DNA from: Geodermatophilus saharensis
GTDB lineage: Bacteria > Actinomycetota > Actinomycetes > Mycobacteriales > Geodermatophilaceae
DNA: 64,000 nucleotides
Reading direction: 5' to 3'
NCBI RefSeq assembly: GCF_900188205.1
Contig: NZ_FZOH01000008.1
Span: 209,477 to 273,476, forward strand
The position numbers and the translations under genes are program-made. Below, piece by piece: positions 1-9,480 of the stretch. Position 1 is the first letter of the stretch; the number at the start of each line of letters is the position of its first letter. The notes under the pieces were generated by a model, which was not told the origin of the DNA, ran no database searches, and saw only the letters and a list, made by a program, of their open reading frames with translations.

Positions 1-989
1 ACGAACAGCACGCCGGTGGCGATGACGACGACGTTGTTGAGCACCGGCGCCCACGCCGGGGGCCCGAAGACGCCGCGGCTGTTGAGGATGGCCTGGGCCA
101 GCGCGCCGACGCCGTAGAAGACGATCTCGACGAGCAGGATCCGCGCCAGCCAGTTGGCCAGCCGCACCTGCTCGGGGTCGCCCTGGATGCCGTAGAGCGC
201 CGTCAGCAGCGGGGCCACGGCGACGGCGAGGGCGGTGACCACGACGAGCCCGGCGACGGCGACCGTGGACAGCCGCTGGGCGTAGGAGACGCCGCCGTCG
301 CGGTCGCGCTCCTGGGCGTGCACCAGCAGCGGGACGATCACCGAGGTGAGCACGCCGCCGAGCAGCAGCTCGTAGACGATGTTGGGCAGCGTGTTGGCGG
401 TGTTGTAGGCGTCGTTGACCAGGCCCACGCCCAGCGCCGCGGCCAGCACGATGGTGCGCAGCAGCCCGGTGACGCGGGAGACCAGCGTGGCCACCGCCAT
501 CGTGCCCGCGGCCCGCAGGATGCCCCGGCTGGCGCCGGGGGCGCCCTCGCGCTCGCGGGCCTCCTCCTCGGTCTCCCCCTCCGGCGGCCGCGGCACCGGC
601 GGCAGCACCAGCATCGGGAGGACCTGGGTCTCCTCGGCCGGCAGGAAGCGGTGCCGCACCGGCGGCGGCACCGGCGGCAGCGGCCGGGGGGCGCGGCGCA
701 CCTCCCCGTTCGGCGCCGGGCCCGGCTGCGGCGGCCCGGCCACTGGCCGGTCGGGCGCGGTGCGCTCCGGCGCGGCCCCGGGGCGCGGGCGGACCGGCGG
801 CGGGACGGGCGGCACCGGCCGGCGCGCCGGCGGGGACGGCAGCCGCGACTCCGGCGGCGGCGCGACCGGGTACGGCGGCGGGGGCAGCGGAGGCCGGCCG
901 GAGCGCTCGCGTGCCGCGGACGCCGGCGGCACCGGCGGCAGCGGCCGCTGCGCGGGAGCCTCCTCCTCGCTGCGGGGCCGGCCGGTCAC
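1..989 (-). CDS. murJ: MurJ lipid II flippase, C-terminal part cut by window edge
   Basis: Flips lipid II across the inner membrane for peptidoglycan synthesis (MurJ/MviN, MOP exporter superfamily). Reading leftward from a GTG at 989 gives about 155 residues of cytosolic, proline- and arginine-rich sequence. The first membrane segment follows, with the family-typical stretches RGILRAAGTMAVATLVSRVTG-like (R near residue 155) and NTLPNIVYELLLGGVL. The frame is open to base 1, so only about 330 residues are present. The GTG overlaps the TGA of the DUF6049 gene (GTGA), implying translational coupling. The same MurJ/DUF6049/NUDIX/pcnA order occurs in mycobacteria and Streptomyces. The Pro-rich tail is typical of actinobacterial MurJ and may bind regulators, which is inference. 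Confidence 0.93.
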   Translation of the reverse strand, partial: MTGRPRSEEEAPAQRPLPPVPPASAARERSGRPPLPPPPYPVAPPPESRLPSPPARRPVPPVPPPVRPRPGAAPERTAPDRPVAGPPQPGPAPNGEVRRAPRPLPPVPPPVRHRFLPAEETQVLPMLVLPPVPRPPEGETEEEAREREGAPGASRGILRAAGTMAVATLVSRVTGLLRTIVLAAALGVGLVNDAYNTANTLPNIVYELLLGGVLTSVIVPLLVHAQERDRDGGVSYAQRLSTVAVAGLVVVTALAVAVAPLLTALYGIQGDPEQVRLANWLARILLVEIVFYGVGALAQAILNSRGVFGPPAWAPVLNNVVVIATGVLF

Positions 990-3376
990 ACCGGGCTCCG
1001 GCTGGGCGGGTACGCCGTCCCGGCCGCGTCGGCGGCGTCGTGCTCGCCCCGGCTGCGGCGGCGCAGGAAGAGCACCCCTCGGCGGAGGAACAGCAGGCCG
1101 AGCAGCGCTGCCGCGCCGATGGTGATCGACAGCGAGATGGTCCCGTAGGCGGTGCTGCGCACCAGGATCTCGACGTCGTCGCCCAGCGGCCGGCCGCCGG
1201 GGGTGGTGAGGGTCGCGGTGACGGCGAACCGGCCGGACTGCGTCACCTGGGTGGGCACCTCCAGCAGCGCCCGCTCCCCGGGCGCCACCTCCTGCGGGCG
1301 GACGTCGCCGACGGTCAGGCCCACGTTGCCGCGGGTGCGGACCACGGGGAGCACGCGGACGGCGAAGGGCAGGTCGTTCTGCACGGTGAGGGCCAGCGGG
1401 GCGTCGCTGGAGGCCAGGCTGTAGGTGCCGTCGGCCGGCGCGAGCAGCGTGACCTCCTGGCGCAGGTCGTCGATCGTGGCGCGCAGGTCGGCCGCGGCGG
1501 CCCGGAAGGCGGCCGGCTCGTCGCGCCAGGACGCCGAGGCGGTGCGGGACAGGGCGGCGTCGTAGGGGGCGAGCTCGGTGGCCGGGTCCCCGGAGACGGC
1601 ACCGGAGAGGTCGTCGCGCAGCCGGGCCGCGGCGACGACGTCGGTCAGGCCCTCGGGGTCGAGCACCGCGGCGTCGGCGGGCTCCAGGGGCGTGCCGGCG
1701 TCGACGGCCGGGCCGGCGGCGAGGTCGGTCAGCGCGGCGGGGCGCAGGCCCGGCAGCGCGGTGTCGGCGACCATCGCCGCGGCGGTCTCGGGGTGGGGGT
1801 CGACGTCGCGCGGCGGCGCGACGAGCACCGTCTGCCCGGCCGGGTCGGCCACCGGCTGGGAGGAGAGCAGCACCAGCTCGGCCAGGTACCGCTGCTCGGC
1901 CACCCGTGGCCCACCCGCGGTGCTCCGCGTGGCGCCGGCCAGGGCGGACAGGGCGCTGTCGGCCACCAGCGCCTCCACCGGCCCGTCGGCACCGGGGACG
2001 GTGGTGCGGGCGGCGGCGCCGCCGCCGGTGACGCCGAGGGCGGCCTCGCCGGCCGACAGCGCGCTGGAGGCGACGACGACCCGCTCGACGCCGCCGGCGC
2101 GCAGCGTCCCGAGGGTCTCCGGGCGCAGCGAGCCGCCGACCGCCCAGGCCAGGTCGGTGCGCGGGGGAACGCCGAGGACGTCCTCCAGCAGCGCCGCGCC
2201 GGCCGGGCCCGGCGACTCGGCGGAGACCGTGCCGTCGTCCGTGCCGTCGTCCGTGCCGTCGGTGCCGTTCCCGGGGGTCCCGGCGGGCGTGGCCGCCGCG
2301 GGGAGGCTGCGGGTGAGCGCGGCCGGCAGGCCGGCCGCCTGCAGCGCGTCGGCGTCGACGTCGCCGTAGGACAGCGCGACGACGGGGTGCTCGGCGGCCA
2401 CCGCGCGCAGCCGCTCGAGCCAGGCCGCCGCGGCCTCGGTGCCGGTGCCCGCGTCCTCCTCGCCCGCGACGTCGTAGGACCCCTCGGCCATGACCGACAG
2501 CTCCTCGACGAGCGCCGGGTCGACGGCCACGGTGACCGGGGCGACGGGGACGGCCTCGAGCGCACCGGGGCCGAGGACGGTCGGCAGCCGCTCGAGCACC
2601 TGCAGCGCACGGTCGAGGCGGCCGCCGTCGGAGACCACCGCGGTGAGGTCGTCGTCGACGAAGTCGCCGGAGGCGTCGCGGTGGGTGCGCTCGACCAGCG
2701 GCCACAGCCAGGCCACCGCCGTCGCCGCCGGCGGCGCGGCGCTCTGCTGGATCACCGAGGTGGTCACCTCGCCGACCCGCCGCTGGGTGCGGTCCTCGCC
2801 GGTGGCGTTGACGTTGAGCAGCACCGGGTAGACGCCGTCCCGGTCGATGGCCAGGTCGGCGGTGGGGACGGTGTAGCTGAACTCCAGCGAGGCGCCGGGC
2901 CCCAGCTCGCCGGGCACCGGCACGAAGGGCGTGGAGGCGGCCGACAGCGCGTCGGGGTCGGCGTCGGTGGCGAGCAGCCCGGCCCGGGTGGTGACGACCT
3001 CGCCGCGCTGCAGGCGGACGCCGAGGTCGGTGAGCGTCTCCCCGCCGGCGTTGGTGAGCGTGCCGGCCAGCGTCACCGTGCCGCCGGGCGCGACCGTGCG
3101 CGGGTCGAGGCGGGTCAGCTCCACCGTCACCGGGCGCTCGGGGTCGACCGCCGGGGGTGGCGCCGGGGCCGGGGTGGCCGGCGCCGCGGGGAGCGGGAGG
3201 GGCGTCGCGGCGGAGGCCGCCGGTCCGGGGCCGGTGAGCAGCGGGACGGCCAGCAGGGCCGTGGTCAGCACCCGGCGGACGGAGGCGCCGGGGCGCGTCC
3301 GGGCCCTCCCGCGCCGGCCGGCCCCGGGTGCGGGGGTGCTGTGCCTGGGACGGACCTCGCGCGCGCGGTCACGCAC
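986..3376 (-). CDS. DUF6049 family secreted/membrane-anchored protein
   Basis: Function unknown; conserved in actinobacteria directly upstream of murJ (M. tuberculosis Rv3909 type). A GTG at 3376, overlapping the NUDIX stop by 8 nt, gives about 796 residues and fits the operon better than an upstream start at 3415. The N terminus has an Arg-rich stretch, a hydrophobic core ([13 protein letters not shown]) and a probable signal cleavage near PAASA. A beta-rich extracellular part begins with a CARDB-like NEW3-type domain ([19 protein letters not shown]). The C terminus carries one membrane helix ([17 protein letters not shown]) and a short Arg-rich cytosolic tail. Topology and linkage suggest a role in envelope growth with MurJ, which is inference only. 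Confidence 0.85.
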   Translation of the reverse strand: MRDRAREVRPRHSTPAPGAGRRGRARTRPGASVRRVLTTALLAVPLLTGPGPAASAATPLPLPAAPATPAPAPPPAVDPERPVTVELTRLDPRTVAPGGTVTLAGTLTNAGGETLTDLGVRLQRGEVVTTRAGLLATDADPDALSAASTPFVPVPGELGPGASLEFSYTVPTADLAIDRDGVYPVLLNVNATGEDRTQRRVGEVTTSVIQQSAAPPAATAVAWLWPLVERTHRDASGDFVDDDLTAVVSDGGRLDRALQVLERLPTVLGPGALEAVPVAPVTVAVDPALVEELSVMAEGSYDVAGEEDAGTGTEAAAAWLERLRAVAAEHPVVALSYGDVDADALQAAGLPAALTRSLPAAATPAGTPGNGTDGTDDGTDDGTVSAESPGPAGAALLEDVLGVPPRTDLAWAVGGSLRPETLGTLRAGGVERVVVASSALSAGEAALGVTGGGAAARTTVPGADGPVEALVADSALSALAGATRSTAGGPRVAEQRYLAELVLLSSQPVADPAGQTVLVAPPRDVDPHPETAAAMVADTALPGLRPAALTDLAAGPAVDAGTPLEPADAAVLDPEGLTDVVAAARLRDDLSGAVSGDPATELAPYDAALSRTASASWRDEPAAFRAAAADLRATIDDLRQEVTLLAPADGTYSLASSDAPLALTVQNDLPFAVRVLPVVRTRGNVGLTVGDVRPQEVAPGERALLEVPTQVTQSGRFAVTATLTTPGGRPLGDDVEILVRSTAYGTISLSITIGAAALLGLLFLRRGVLFLRRRSRGEHDAADAAGTAYPPSRSPV

Positions 3377-3845
3377 TGTCGGCGAGCAGCGCCGGCGCGC
3401 GCTCGACCAGCGCACGCTCGTCGGCGTAGGCGAGCCGGCCGCTCAGCTCGTCGAGGGGCACCCAGGCGACCTCGGTCACCTCGACGTCGGCGTCGGACAG
3501 GGCGCCTCCGATGGCGCGCAGCAGGAAGTGGTGCACCGTCTTGTGGACGCGCCGGCCCTCGGCGACGAACCAGAAGTCGATGATCCCGAGCGGGGCGAGG
3601 ACCTCACCGATGATCCCGGTCTCCTCGGCGACCTCCCGCACGGCGGTGTCCTCCGGGGTCTCCCCCTCCTCGATGTGGCCCTTGGGCAGCGACCACAGCA
3701 GCCGGCCGCGGCGGTCGGTGCGACCGATGAGCGCGGCACGGGGACCGGAGACGCCGTCGTCGGCGACCACCAGGCCCCCGGCGGAGGTCTCGTCGACCCG
3801 GCGCAGTCGGCGGCCGGGGCGGCCTCGTCCACCGGTCCCTCCCAT
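3369..3845 (-). CDS. NUDIX hydrolase
   Basis: Hydrolyses a nucleoside-diphosphate-linked substrate; the substrate cannot be told from sequence. The 158-residue protein has an intact Nudix box at residues 56-78, from GHIEEGE to REVAEETGI, with the metal-binding REVAEE core. It lies in the MurJ-DUF6049 operon and is transcribed divergently from pcnA across a 42-bp gap. Homologues sit in the same position in mycobacteria (Rv3908). A TACCCT hexamer lies 6 nt upstream of the ATG with no visible Shine-Dalgarno, so the mRNA may be leaderless. Confidence 0.93.
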   Translation of the reverse strand: MGGTGGRGRPGRRLRRVDETSAGGLVVADDGVSGPRAALIGRTDRRGRLLWSLPKGHIEEGETPEDTAVREVAEETGIIGEVLAPLGIIDFWFVAEGRRVHKTVHHFLLRAIGGALSDADVEVTEVAWVPLDELSGRLAYADERALVERAPALLADSA

Positions 3846-3887
3846 GCCAGGAGGGTAGCGCGAGACACCGCACTACCCTGGCTCGTC
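3846..3887. promoter_or_regulatory. Divergent overlapping promoters, NUDIX/pcnA
   Basis: The 42-bp gap carries two -10-like TACCCT hexamers in opposite orientation: 3874-3879 on the plus strand and 3857-3852 on the minus strand. Each lies 6-8 nt from a start codon (pcnA GTG 3888, NUDIX ATG 3845). There is no room for a ribosome binding site, so both transcripts are probably leaderless. The arrangement is an imperfect inverted repeat (CCAGG..GGTAG / CTACCCTGG). Confidence 0.55.
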
Positions 3888-5342
3888 GTGTCCGGTGTGC
3901 CCCCGGCGGTCCAGCAGACCGTGCGCGACCTCGTCGACGTCTCCCCCGTCCTGGGAGAGCTGGGCGAGCGGTTCGCCGCGGCGGGCTTCGAGGCCCACCT
4001 CGTGGGCGGCTCGGTGCGCGACGCGCTGCTCGCCGCGGGGAGCGGGGCGGCGGTGCCGCCCGGCGATCTCGACGTCACCACCGACGCCCGGCCGGAGCAG
4101 GTGCTGCGGCTGCTGCGCGGCTGGGCGGGTTCCACGTGGAACCAGGGCATCGCCTTCGGCACCGTGGGCGCCGAGATCCGCGGCACCCGGGTGGAGATCA
4201 CCACCTTCCGCGCCGACCGCTACGACCGGGAGTCCCGCAACCCGGAGGTGGCCTGGGGGACGTCGCTGGTCGACGACCTCGCCCGCCGCGACTTCACGGT
4301 CAACGCCATGGCCGTCTCGCTGGGCCCCGACCGCACGGTGACCGACCCCTTCGGCGGTCTCGGCGACCTGCTGGCCCGCCGGCTGCGCACACCGGGGGCG
4401 GCGTCGGACTCCTTCGCCGACGACCCACTGCGGATGCTGCGCGCGGTCCGCTTCGTCGCCCAGCTCGGCCTCACCCCGGTCGACGAGGTGCAAGAGGCGC
4501 TCACCGCGATGTCCGGGGAGCTGGCCCGGATCACCCCGGAGCGGGTGCAGGCCGAGCTGAGCAGGACGCTGCTGCAGGACGCTCCCCGCGCGGCGCTGGA
4601 GCTGTTCGTCTCCACCGGCCTGGCCGACGTCGTCCTGCCGGAGCTGCCCGCGCTGCGGATGGAGATCGACGAGCACCACCAGCACAAGGACGTCTACAGC
4701 CACTCGCTGACCGTCCTGGACCGGGCGATCGCGCTGGAGAAGGCCGACCCCGAGGCGCCGTCGCCGGACCTGGTGCTGCGGCTGGCGGCGCTGCTGCACG
4801 ACGTCGGCAAGCCCGCCACCCGCCGGCACGAGCCCCGCGGCCGGGTCTCCTTCCACCACCACGAGGTGGTCGGCGCCAAGCTGGTGCGCAAGCGGCTGAC
4901 CGCGCTGCGCTACCCGAAGGACGTCGTCGAGGCGGTGGCCCGGCTGACCTTCCTGCACCTGCGCTTCCACGGCTACGGCCGCGGCGAGTGGACCGACTCC
5001 GCGGTGCGCCGCTACGTCACCGACGCCGGTGACCTGCTGCCGCGGCTGCACAAGCTGGTCCGCTCGGACTGCACCACCCGCAACCGGCGCCGGGCCGCGG
5101 CGCTGTCGGCCACCTACGACTCCCTGGAGCGGCGGATCGCGGAGCTGTCGGAGGCCGAGGACCTCGCCCGCGTGCGGCCCGACCTCGACGGCAACGCGAT
5201 CATGGAGATCCTCGGCCTCCCGCCGGGCCGCGAGGTCGGCGAGGCGTGGCGCTTCCTCAAGGACCTCCGCCTCGAGCGGGGGCCGCTGGACCCTGACGAG
5301 GCGGAGGCGGAGCTGCGCGCCTGGTGGGCCGCCCGCTCCTGA
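3888..5342 (+). CDS. pcnA: CCA tRNA nucleotidyltransferase
   Basis: Adds or repairs the 3'-CCA of tRNAs (class II nucleotidyltransferase with HD domain; called PcnA/Cca in actinobacteria). The 484-residue product has the nucleotidyltransferase head (LVGGSVRD at 38-45), the metal pair D60-x-D62 in GDLDVTTD, and the RRDFTVNAMA motif. An HD-type domain follows (LLHDVGK, H304-D305), with further histidines in FHHHEVVG. The GTG start is chosen because the family begins just upstream of the VGGSVRD helix and a -10-like hexamer precedes it by 8 nt. The gene contains a perfect parS-like palindrome at 4129-4142. Confidence 0.95.
   Translation: MSGVPPAVQQTVRDLVDVSPVLGELGERFAAAGFEAHLVGGSVRDALLAAGSGAAVPPGDLDVTTDARPEQVLRLLRGWAGSTWNQGIAFGTVGAEIRGTRVEITTFRADRYDRESRNPEVAWGTSLVDDLARRDFTVNAMAVSLGPDRTVTDPFGGLGDLLARRLRTPGAASDSFADDPLRMLRAVRFVAQLGLTPVDEVQEALTAMSGELARITPERVQAELSRTLLQDAPRAALELFVSTGLADVVLPELPALRMEIDEHHQHKDVYSHSLTVLDRAIALEKADPEAPSPDLVLRLAALLHDVGKPATRRHEPRGRVSFHHHEVVGAKLVRKRLTALRYPKDVVEAVARLTFLHLRFHGYGRGEWTDSAVRRYVTDAGDLLPRLHKLVRSDCTTRNRRRAAALSATYDSLERRIAELSEAEDLARVRPDLDGNAIMEILGLPPGREVGEAWRFLKDLRLERGPLDPDEAEAELRAWWAARS
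4129..4142. other. parS-like palindrome 1 (within pcnA)
   Basis: Perfect 14-bp palindrome GTTCCACGTGGAAC. It differs from the canonical bacterial parS core GTTTCACGTGAAAC by one symmetric base pair. It lies inside the pcnA coding sequence (residues STWN). The identical 14-mer recurs at 35434, 44691 and 54265. Confidence 0.6.
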
Positions 5343-5441
5343 CGTTCTCACCCGCCGGGGTGACACCTCCCCCGCGCGGCCTCCCCCACCCCGCCCCGGG
5401 CCGGTAGGACCGACGGCCGGACCGGGAGGACGGGGGCGCGG

Positions 5442-6227
5442 GTGCACGGGCGACCGCACGGCCTCGTGCTCCCCCCGGCACGACGCCGCGCCGCCGCCGC
5501 CGTCGCCTGCCTGGTCCTCGCCCTGCTGTCGTGGCCGGCCCAGGACCCTCCGGCCGCTTCCCGGCCGGAGGCCGGCCGGTACGGCGTCGCGCTGCCCGGG
5601 GGTGCCTCCGCCCGGCCCGCGGCCGGGTCCGGCAGCTGGGCCTTCCTGCACCACCAGGACGACGGCGTCACGCCGGTCGCCTACGACCCCTGCCGCGCCG
5701 TCCACTACGTGCTGCGGGCCGACGACGCCCCACCGGGCGCCGAGGACCTGCTCGCCGGCGCCGTCGGGGAGATCGCCGCGGCGACCGGCCTGCGGTTCGC
5801 CTACGACGGCCGCACCGACGAGCGGGTCACCCGCGACCGCCGCGCCCACCAGCCGGCCCGCTACGGCGACGGGTGGGCGCCGGTGCTGGTCTCCTTCGAG
5901 TCCCCGGTGGACAACCCCGACGTGGGTCGCGGCATCGCCGCCCGCGGCGGCAGCGACGTCGCCTCCGCGGGCGGTCCGGCGGTCTACGTCACCGGCACCG
6001 TGCTGGTCGACGCCGACTGGGCCGCCGCCGCGGTGACGTCGGCGCCGGGCCGTGCCGCGCTGCGCGCCGTCCTGGTGCACGAGCTCGGCCACGTCGTCGG
6101 CCTCGCCCACGTCGACGATGCCGGCGAGCTGATGCACTCGGTCAACGACGGCCAGCTCGACCTGGGTCCCGGCGACCTCGCCGGCCTGGCCCGGCTCGGC
6201 CGGGGCCCCTGCGAGCCGCGGCTGTAG
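5442..6227 (+). CDS. Secreted matrixin-type zinc metalloprotease (copy 1)
   Basis: Predicted extracellular zinc protease. The 261-residue product has an Arg-rich N terminus and a hydrophobic signal segment (AAAAVACLVLALLSW). The catalytic zinc motif HELGHVVGLAH is at residues 213-223, followed by a Met-containing turn (GELMHS) as in metzincins. The body includes YDPCR and a C-terminal GPCEPRL that may form a disulfide. The start is GTG 5442 after a GGGAGGA stretch. It is the first of two tandem paralogues; the last 56 coding bases before the end are identical in both copies. The substrate is unknown. Confidence 0.85.
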   Translation: MHGRPHGLVLPPARRRAAAAVACLVLALLSWPAQDPPAASRPEAGRYGVALPGGASARPAAGSGSWAFLHHQDDGVTPVAYDPCRAVHYVLRADDAPPGAEDLLAGAVGEIAAATGLRFAYDGRTDERVTRDRRAHQPARYGDGWAPVLVSFESPVDNPDVGRGIAARGGSDVASAGGPAVYVTGTVLVDADWAAAAVTSAPGRAALRAVLVHELGHVVGLAHVDDAGELMHSVNDGQLDLGPGDLAGLARLGRGPCEPRL

Positions 6228-6330
6228 GGCCTGCTCCCCCTCTCGGAGGTGGCCGCCCGCCGGGGGACTCCACCCACGCGGGCGGGAGGCCGAGGAGATC
6301 CCGACCGGACCGCGGAGAGGAGCGCGCAGC

Positions 6331-7266
6331 GTGAACGAGGGACTGCAGGACCGTCCCGTCGGGGTGCCCACCTCGCCCACCGGCCGGGTCCCGCAGTGGG
6401 TGCTGGACGAGCTGACCGGCCGGACGGCCGACCCGCCCGGCTGGCGCGCGTCGACGCCGCCGCACCCGCCCCGCCGGCGCTCGCCCGCGCTGCGTGGGCT
6501 GCTGGCGCTCCTCGTCGTCGTGGCGCTGGGACTGGCCGCCGGGGTGCTCCTCGACGAGCCGCCGTGGCCGGGGCCGGTGTCCGGCGGAGCTGGTGGCGGG
6601 GACCGCCCGACGCCAGGTCGGGAGGCCGCCGCGGAGCCGCTCGGGCAGCCGGGTGCGGCCCCCGCGACCGGCAGCCACGCGTTCACCGCGGTGCAGGACG
6701 ACGGCGTCACCCCGGTCGCCTACGACCCGTGCCGGCCGCTGCACCACGTCCTCGCGCCGGCCGGTGCGCCCGCGGGCGCCGAGGTGCTCGTCGCGGAGGC
6801 CGTCGCCCGGCTGTCCGCGGCGACGGGCCTGCGGTTCGTCGACGACGGGACGACCGACGAGGCCTGGTCGGACCAGCGGCCGGCGTACCAGCCCGACCGC
6901 TACGGGGACCGCTGGGCGCCGGTCCTGGTCAGCTGGGCGACGCCGGAGCAGGTCCCCGCGCTCGGCGGCACCGTCGCCGGGATCGGCGGCAGCCGGGCCG
7001 TGTCCGCGGGCGGGCCGCTGGTGTACGTCACCGGAGCGGTCACCGTCGACGCCGGGTGGACCACCGCGGTCCTCGGCTCCCCCGGCGGCCGCGACGCCGT
7101 CCTGGCAGTGCTCGTGCACGAGCTCGGGCACGTGCTCGGCCTCGCCCACGTGGACGACCCCGCCGAGCTGATGTCGGCGACGAACGAGGGGCAGGTCGAC
7201 CTCGGTCCCGGCGACCTCGCCGGCCTGGCCCGGCTCGGCCGGGGCCCCTGCGAGCCGCGCCTCTAG
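6331..7266 (+). CDS. Membrane-anchored matrixin-type zinc metalloprotease (copy 2)
   Basis: Paralogue of the upstream gene, 311 residues. Instead of a plain signal peptide it starts with about 55 cytosolic residues (containing VPQWVLDELTGR) and then one membrane helix (LRGLLALLVVVALGLAAGVLL), so it is probably a type II membrane protein with an external protease domain. The zinc motif HELGHVLGLAH is at 263-273 and is followed by AELM. The GTG start has a GGAGAGGAG Shine-Dalgarno about 10 nt upstream. The stop overlaps the stop of the convergent MFS gene. The 56 bp at 7204-7259 are identical to 6165-6220, suggesting recent duplication or gene conversion. Confidence 0.85.
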   Translation: MNEGLQDRPVGVPTSPTGRVPQWVLDELTGRTADPPGWRASTPPHPPRRRSPALRGLLALLVVVALGLAAGVLLDEPPWPGPVSGGAGGGDRPTPGREAAAEPLGQPGAAPATGSHAFTAVQDDGVTPVAYDPCRPLHHVLAPAGAPAGAEVLVAEAVARLSAATGLRFVDDGTTDEAWSDQRPAYQPDRYGDRWAPVLVSWATPEQVPALGGTVAGIGGSRAVSAGGPLVYVTGAVTVDAGWTTAVLGSPGGRDAVLAVLVHELGHVLGLAHVDDPAELMSATNEGQVDLGPGDLAGLARLGRGPCEPRL

Positions 7267-8585
7267 CTCCGGTCGGAGGCGTGCGCCCGGGTGACGGAGG
7301 CGTAGCCGACGGCGGTGAGGGCGTAGACCGCGGCGACGACGAGCAACCCGGTCACCGACCGCCCCGACTCGGGCAGCAGCAGCGCGCCGGCCACCAGCGC
7401 CGCCACGTAGGCGACGTTGACGAGGGTGTCGTAGACGGAGAACACCCGGCCACGGAAGTCGTCGTCGACCGAGCGCTGCAGCGTGGCGTCGACGCAGATC
7501 TTCACGCCCTGCGCGACGACGCCGAGCACCAGCCCGGCGGCCACCCACCCGGGCGTCGCGAAGGAGAGGCCGAGCGCGAGCTGGAGGACGCCGCCGCCGG
7601 CCAGCAGCGCGACCACCCACCCGCGGGTGCCCAGCCGCCGCACCGCCGGCGGGGTGGCCACGGCCGCGACCAGGGTGCCGGCCGACCCGGCCGCGAGCAC
7701 CACGCCCAGGCCGGCCAGCCCGCCCGGGAACAGCGGGCCGGTGCCCTCCGTCAGCGTGTTCCGGAACAGCAGCAGGGTCATCAGCGTGAGCAGGCCGTAG
7801 CAGACCCGGTGTGCCCCGATGGCCAGCAGCGCCGCGGCGGCCGGCGGGTGCTCGGCCACGTGCCGGGCCCCGGCGACCATCCCCCGCAGCACCGCCCGCG
7901 CCGGCAGGCGGGCCGAGCGGACGCCCGAGTCGGGACCCAGGTAGCGGCGGTCGAACCCCGCCGCGACGGCGGCCGACGCCAGGTGGGGCACCGTCGCCGA
8001 CAGCGCCACGGCGGCGTAGGCGGCGTCCCCGGCCGTCCCGAGCTGCAGCAGGCCCAGGGCGAGGACGCCGCCGGTCACCGTGGCCACCGCCCCCGACGTG
8101 GTCGACAGCGCGTTGGCCGGCACCAGCGAGGCCGCGTCGGTGGTGTGCGGCAGCGCCGCGGACAGCGCCGCCAGCAGGAACCGGGTGACGGCGAAGACCG
8201 CGAGCCCGGCGGCGTAGAACGGCGCGCCCGCCTGGCCGGCGAGCACGAGCGCGGCGAGGACGGCGACCAGCCCCGCGCGCAGCACGTTGGCGCGCACGAG
8301 CACCTGGCGGCGGCTCCACCGGTCCAGCCACACCCCGGCGAACGGCCCGACGACCGAGTACGGCAGCAGCAGCACGGCGAAGGCGGCGGCGACGTCGACC
8401 GGGTCGGCGGCGCGCTGCGGGTTGAACAGCACGGTCCCGGCGAGGGCGGCCTGCAGCACGCCGTCGCCGGACTGGGCGAGCAGGCGGGCGACCAGCAGAC
8501 GACGGAAGTCCCCCCGGGCCAGCAGGTGCCGGACGCTGGTGTCGGCCTGCTGCACCCGATCACCGTACGGCGCGGCCTCGTCCAC
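7263..8585 (-). CDS. MFS transporter
   Basis: Major facilitator superfamily permease of 440 residues with about 12 predicted helices. The loop between helices 2 and 3 has the family signature (GVWLDRWSRRQ). It resembles the MFS gene next to yqgE in mycobacteria (Rv0037c), which supports orthology. The substrate is unknown; a drug or metabolite efflux role is only a guess. A GTG at 8585 is used, though an internal GTG (VQQADTSVRHLL) would also suit. The gene is convergent with the metalloprotease (stops overlap) and divergent from yqgE. Confidence 0.87.
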   Translation of the reverse strand: MDEAAPYGDRVQQADTSVRHLLARGDFRRLLVARLLAQSGDGVLQAALAGTVLFNPQRAADPVDVAAAFAVLLLPYSVVGPFAGVWLDRWSRRQVLVRANVLRAGLVAVLAALVLAGQAGAPFYAAGLAVFAVTRFLLAALSAALPHTTDAASLVPANALSTTSGAVATVTGGVLALGLLQLGTAGDAAYAAVALSATVPHLASAAVAAGFDRRYLGPDSGVRSARLPARAVLRGMVAGARHVAEHPPAAAALLAIGAHRVCYGLLTLMTLLLFRNTLTEGTGPLFPGGLAGLGVVLAAGSAGTLVAAVATPPAVRRLGTRGWVVALLAGGGVLQLALGLSFATPGWVAAGLVLGVVAQGVKICVDATLQRSVDDDFRGRVFSVYDTLVNVAYVAALVAGALLLPESGRSVTGLLVVAAVYALTAVGYASVTRAHASDRS

Positions 8586-8618
8586 CCTCGGCCGCCGGAC
8601 TGTTGCACACTGGATCCG

Positions 8619-9281
8619 ATGTCCTCGGTGCCCGCGTCACCCGACCCCGACTCCGGCCGACCCGCTCGGGCGGCCCGGGGGCGACGTCGCCCGGCGGTCC
8701 CCGCGCTGTCGACCGGCACGCTCGACGACGTCGGCCCGGGATCCCTGCTCGTCGCGATGCCCGCGCTGAGCGACCCCAACTTCGCCGGCACCGTCGTCTA
8801 CGTGCTCGACCACAACGACAGCGGCACCCTCGGCGTCGTGCTGGGCCGGCCCAGCCAGGTCGAGATCCGCGACGTGCTGCCCGGCTGGTGCGACCTCGCC
8901 GTCGAGCCGGGCGTCTTCCACGTCGGCGGGCCCTGCGAGACCGACACCGCGCTGTGCCTGGCCACCTGCCCCGGCCAGGGCGAGGAGCCGGCCGGCCTGC
9001 GCCGGGTGGCCGGCGACGTCTACCTCGTCGACCTCGACGCCGACCCCGACGCGCTCGACGCCGGGGTCGCGGGCCTGCGGGTGTTCGCCGGGTACGCGGG
9101 CTGGTCCCCCGGCCAGCTCGCCGCCGAGATCGCCGAGGGCGCGTGGGCCTGCGTGCCGGGCACGGCGGGCGACGTCCTCAGCGGGCTGTCCGGCCCCGAG
9201 CTGTGGCGCGCGGTGCTGGCCCGCCAGACCGGCCGGCTGGCCGTGCTGTCGACGGCGCCGGCCGACCCGTCCGCGAACTGA
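8619..9281 (+). CDS. YqgE/AlgH family protein (UPF0301)
   Basis: Conserved protein of unknown biochemical function, 220 residues. It carries the YqgE/AlgH landmarks: GSLLVAMPALSDPNFAGTVV, then GTLGVVLGRPS, VFHVGGP and FAGYAGWSPGQL. The ATG at 8619 has a CACACT -10-like box ending 7 nt upstream and no Shine-Dalgarno, so the transcript is probably leaderless. The orthologous pair MFS/yqgE occurs in mycobacteria (Rv0037c/Rv0038). A terminator hairpin follows at 9363-9397. Confidence 0.93.
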   Translation: MSSVPASPDPDSGRPARAARGRRRPAVPALSTGTLDDVGPGSLLVAMPALSDPNFAGTVVYVLDHNDSGTLGVVLGRPSQVEIRDVLPGWCDLAVEPGVFHVGGPCETDTALCLATCPGQGEEPAGLRRVAGDVYLVDLDADPDALDAGVAGLRVFAGYAGWSPGQLAAEIAEGAWACVPGTAGDVLSGLSGPELWRAVLARQTGRLAVLSTAPADPSAN

Positions 9282-9362
9282 CCCACCCGCCCGGGGGAGT
9301 CCGGCGCCGCCGGACACGCCGTGGTGCTGCGCGCGGCCGCGGGGTCTGGTAGGAAAGAGCCC

Positions 9363-9397
9363 GGAGGGGGCGGTCTGGGGAAGAGGCCGCCCCCTCC
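9363..9397 (+). terminator. Terminator hairpin downstream of yqgE
   Basis: Perfect 11-bp inverted repeat GGAGGGGGCGG / CCGCCCCCTCC with a 13-nt loop, about 80 nt beyond the yqgE stop. It can act on both strands because the lipoprotein gene converges on it. Confidence 0.6.
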
Positions 9398-9417
9398 CCC
9401 CATGTCCGGTGACGGCA

Positions 9418-9476
9418 GGGAACGGCCCCGGCAGGGTCCCGCCGCGAGCCTGCGAGCGGTGGGGGCACGGGGGTCC
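9418..9476 (-). repeat. Stop-proximal structured repeat, family 1 copy a
   Basis: On the minus strand this follows the lipoprotein stop codon by 4 nt. It reads GGACCCCCGTGCC, then an inner arm and loop containing CACCGCTCGC and GCGGCGGGACCC, then CTGCCGGGGCCGTTCC. It matches copies at 18752, 19546 and 32485. The outer stem is weaker than in the other copies; the inner CCCACCGC/GCGGCGGG stem is intact. Confidence 0.75.
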
Positions 9477-9480
9477 TCCA

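Noticed and set aside
911..3583. Very long plus-strand open frame opposite the DUF6049 gene
   Set aside because: High GC keeps the complementary frames open. The translation is low-complexity Gly/Arg/Gln with no domains, whereas the minus strand gives a signal peptide, folded domains and a membrane anchor.
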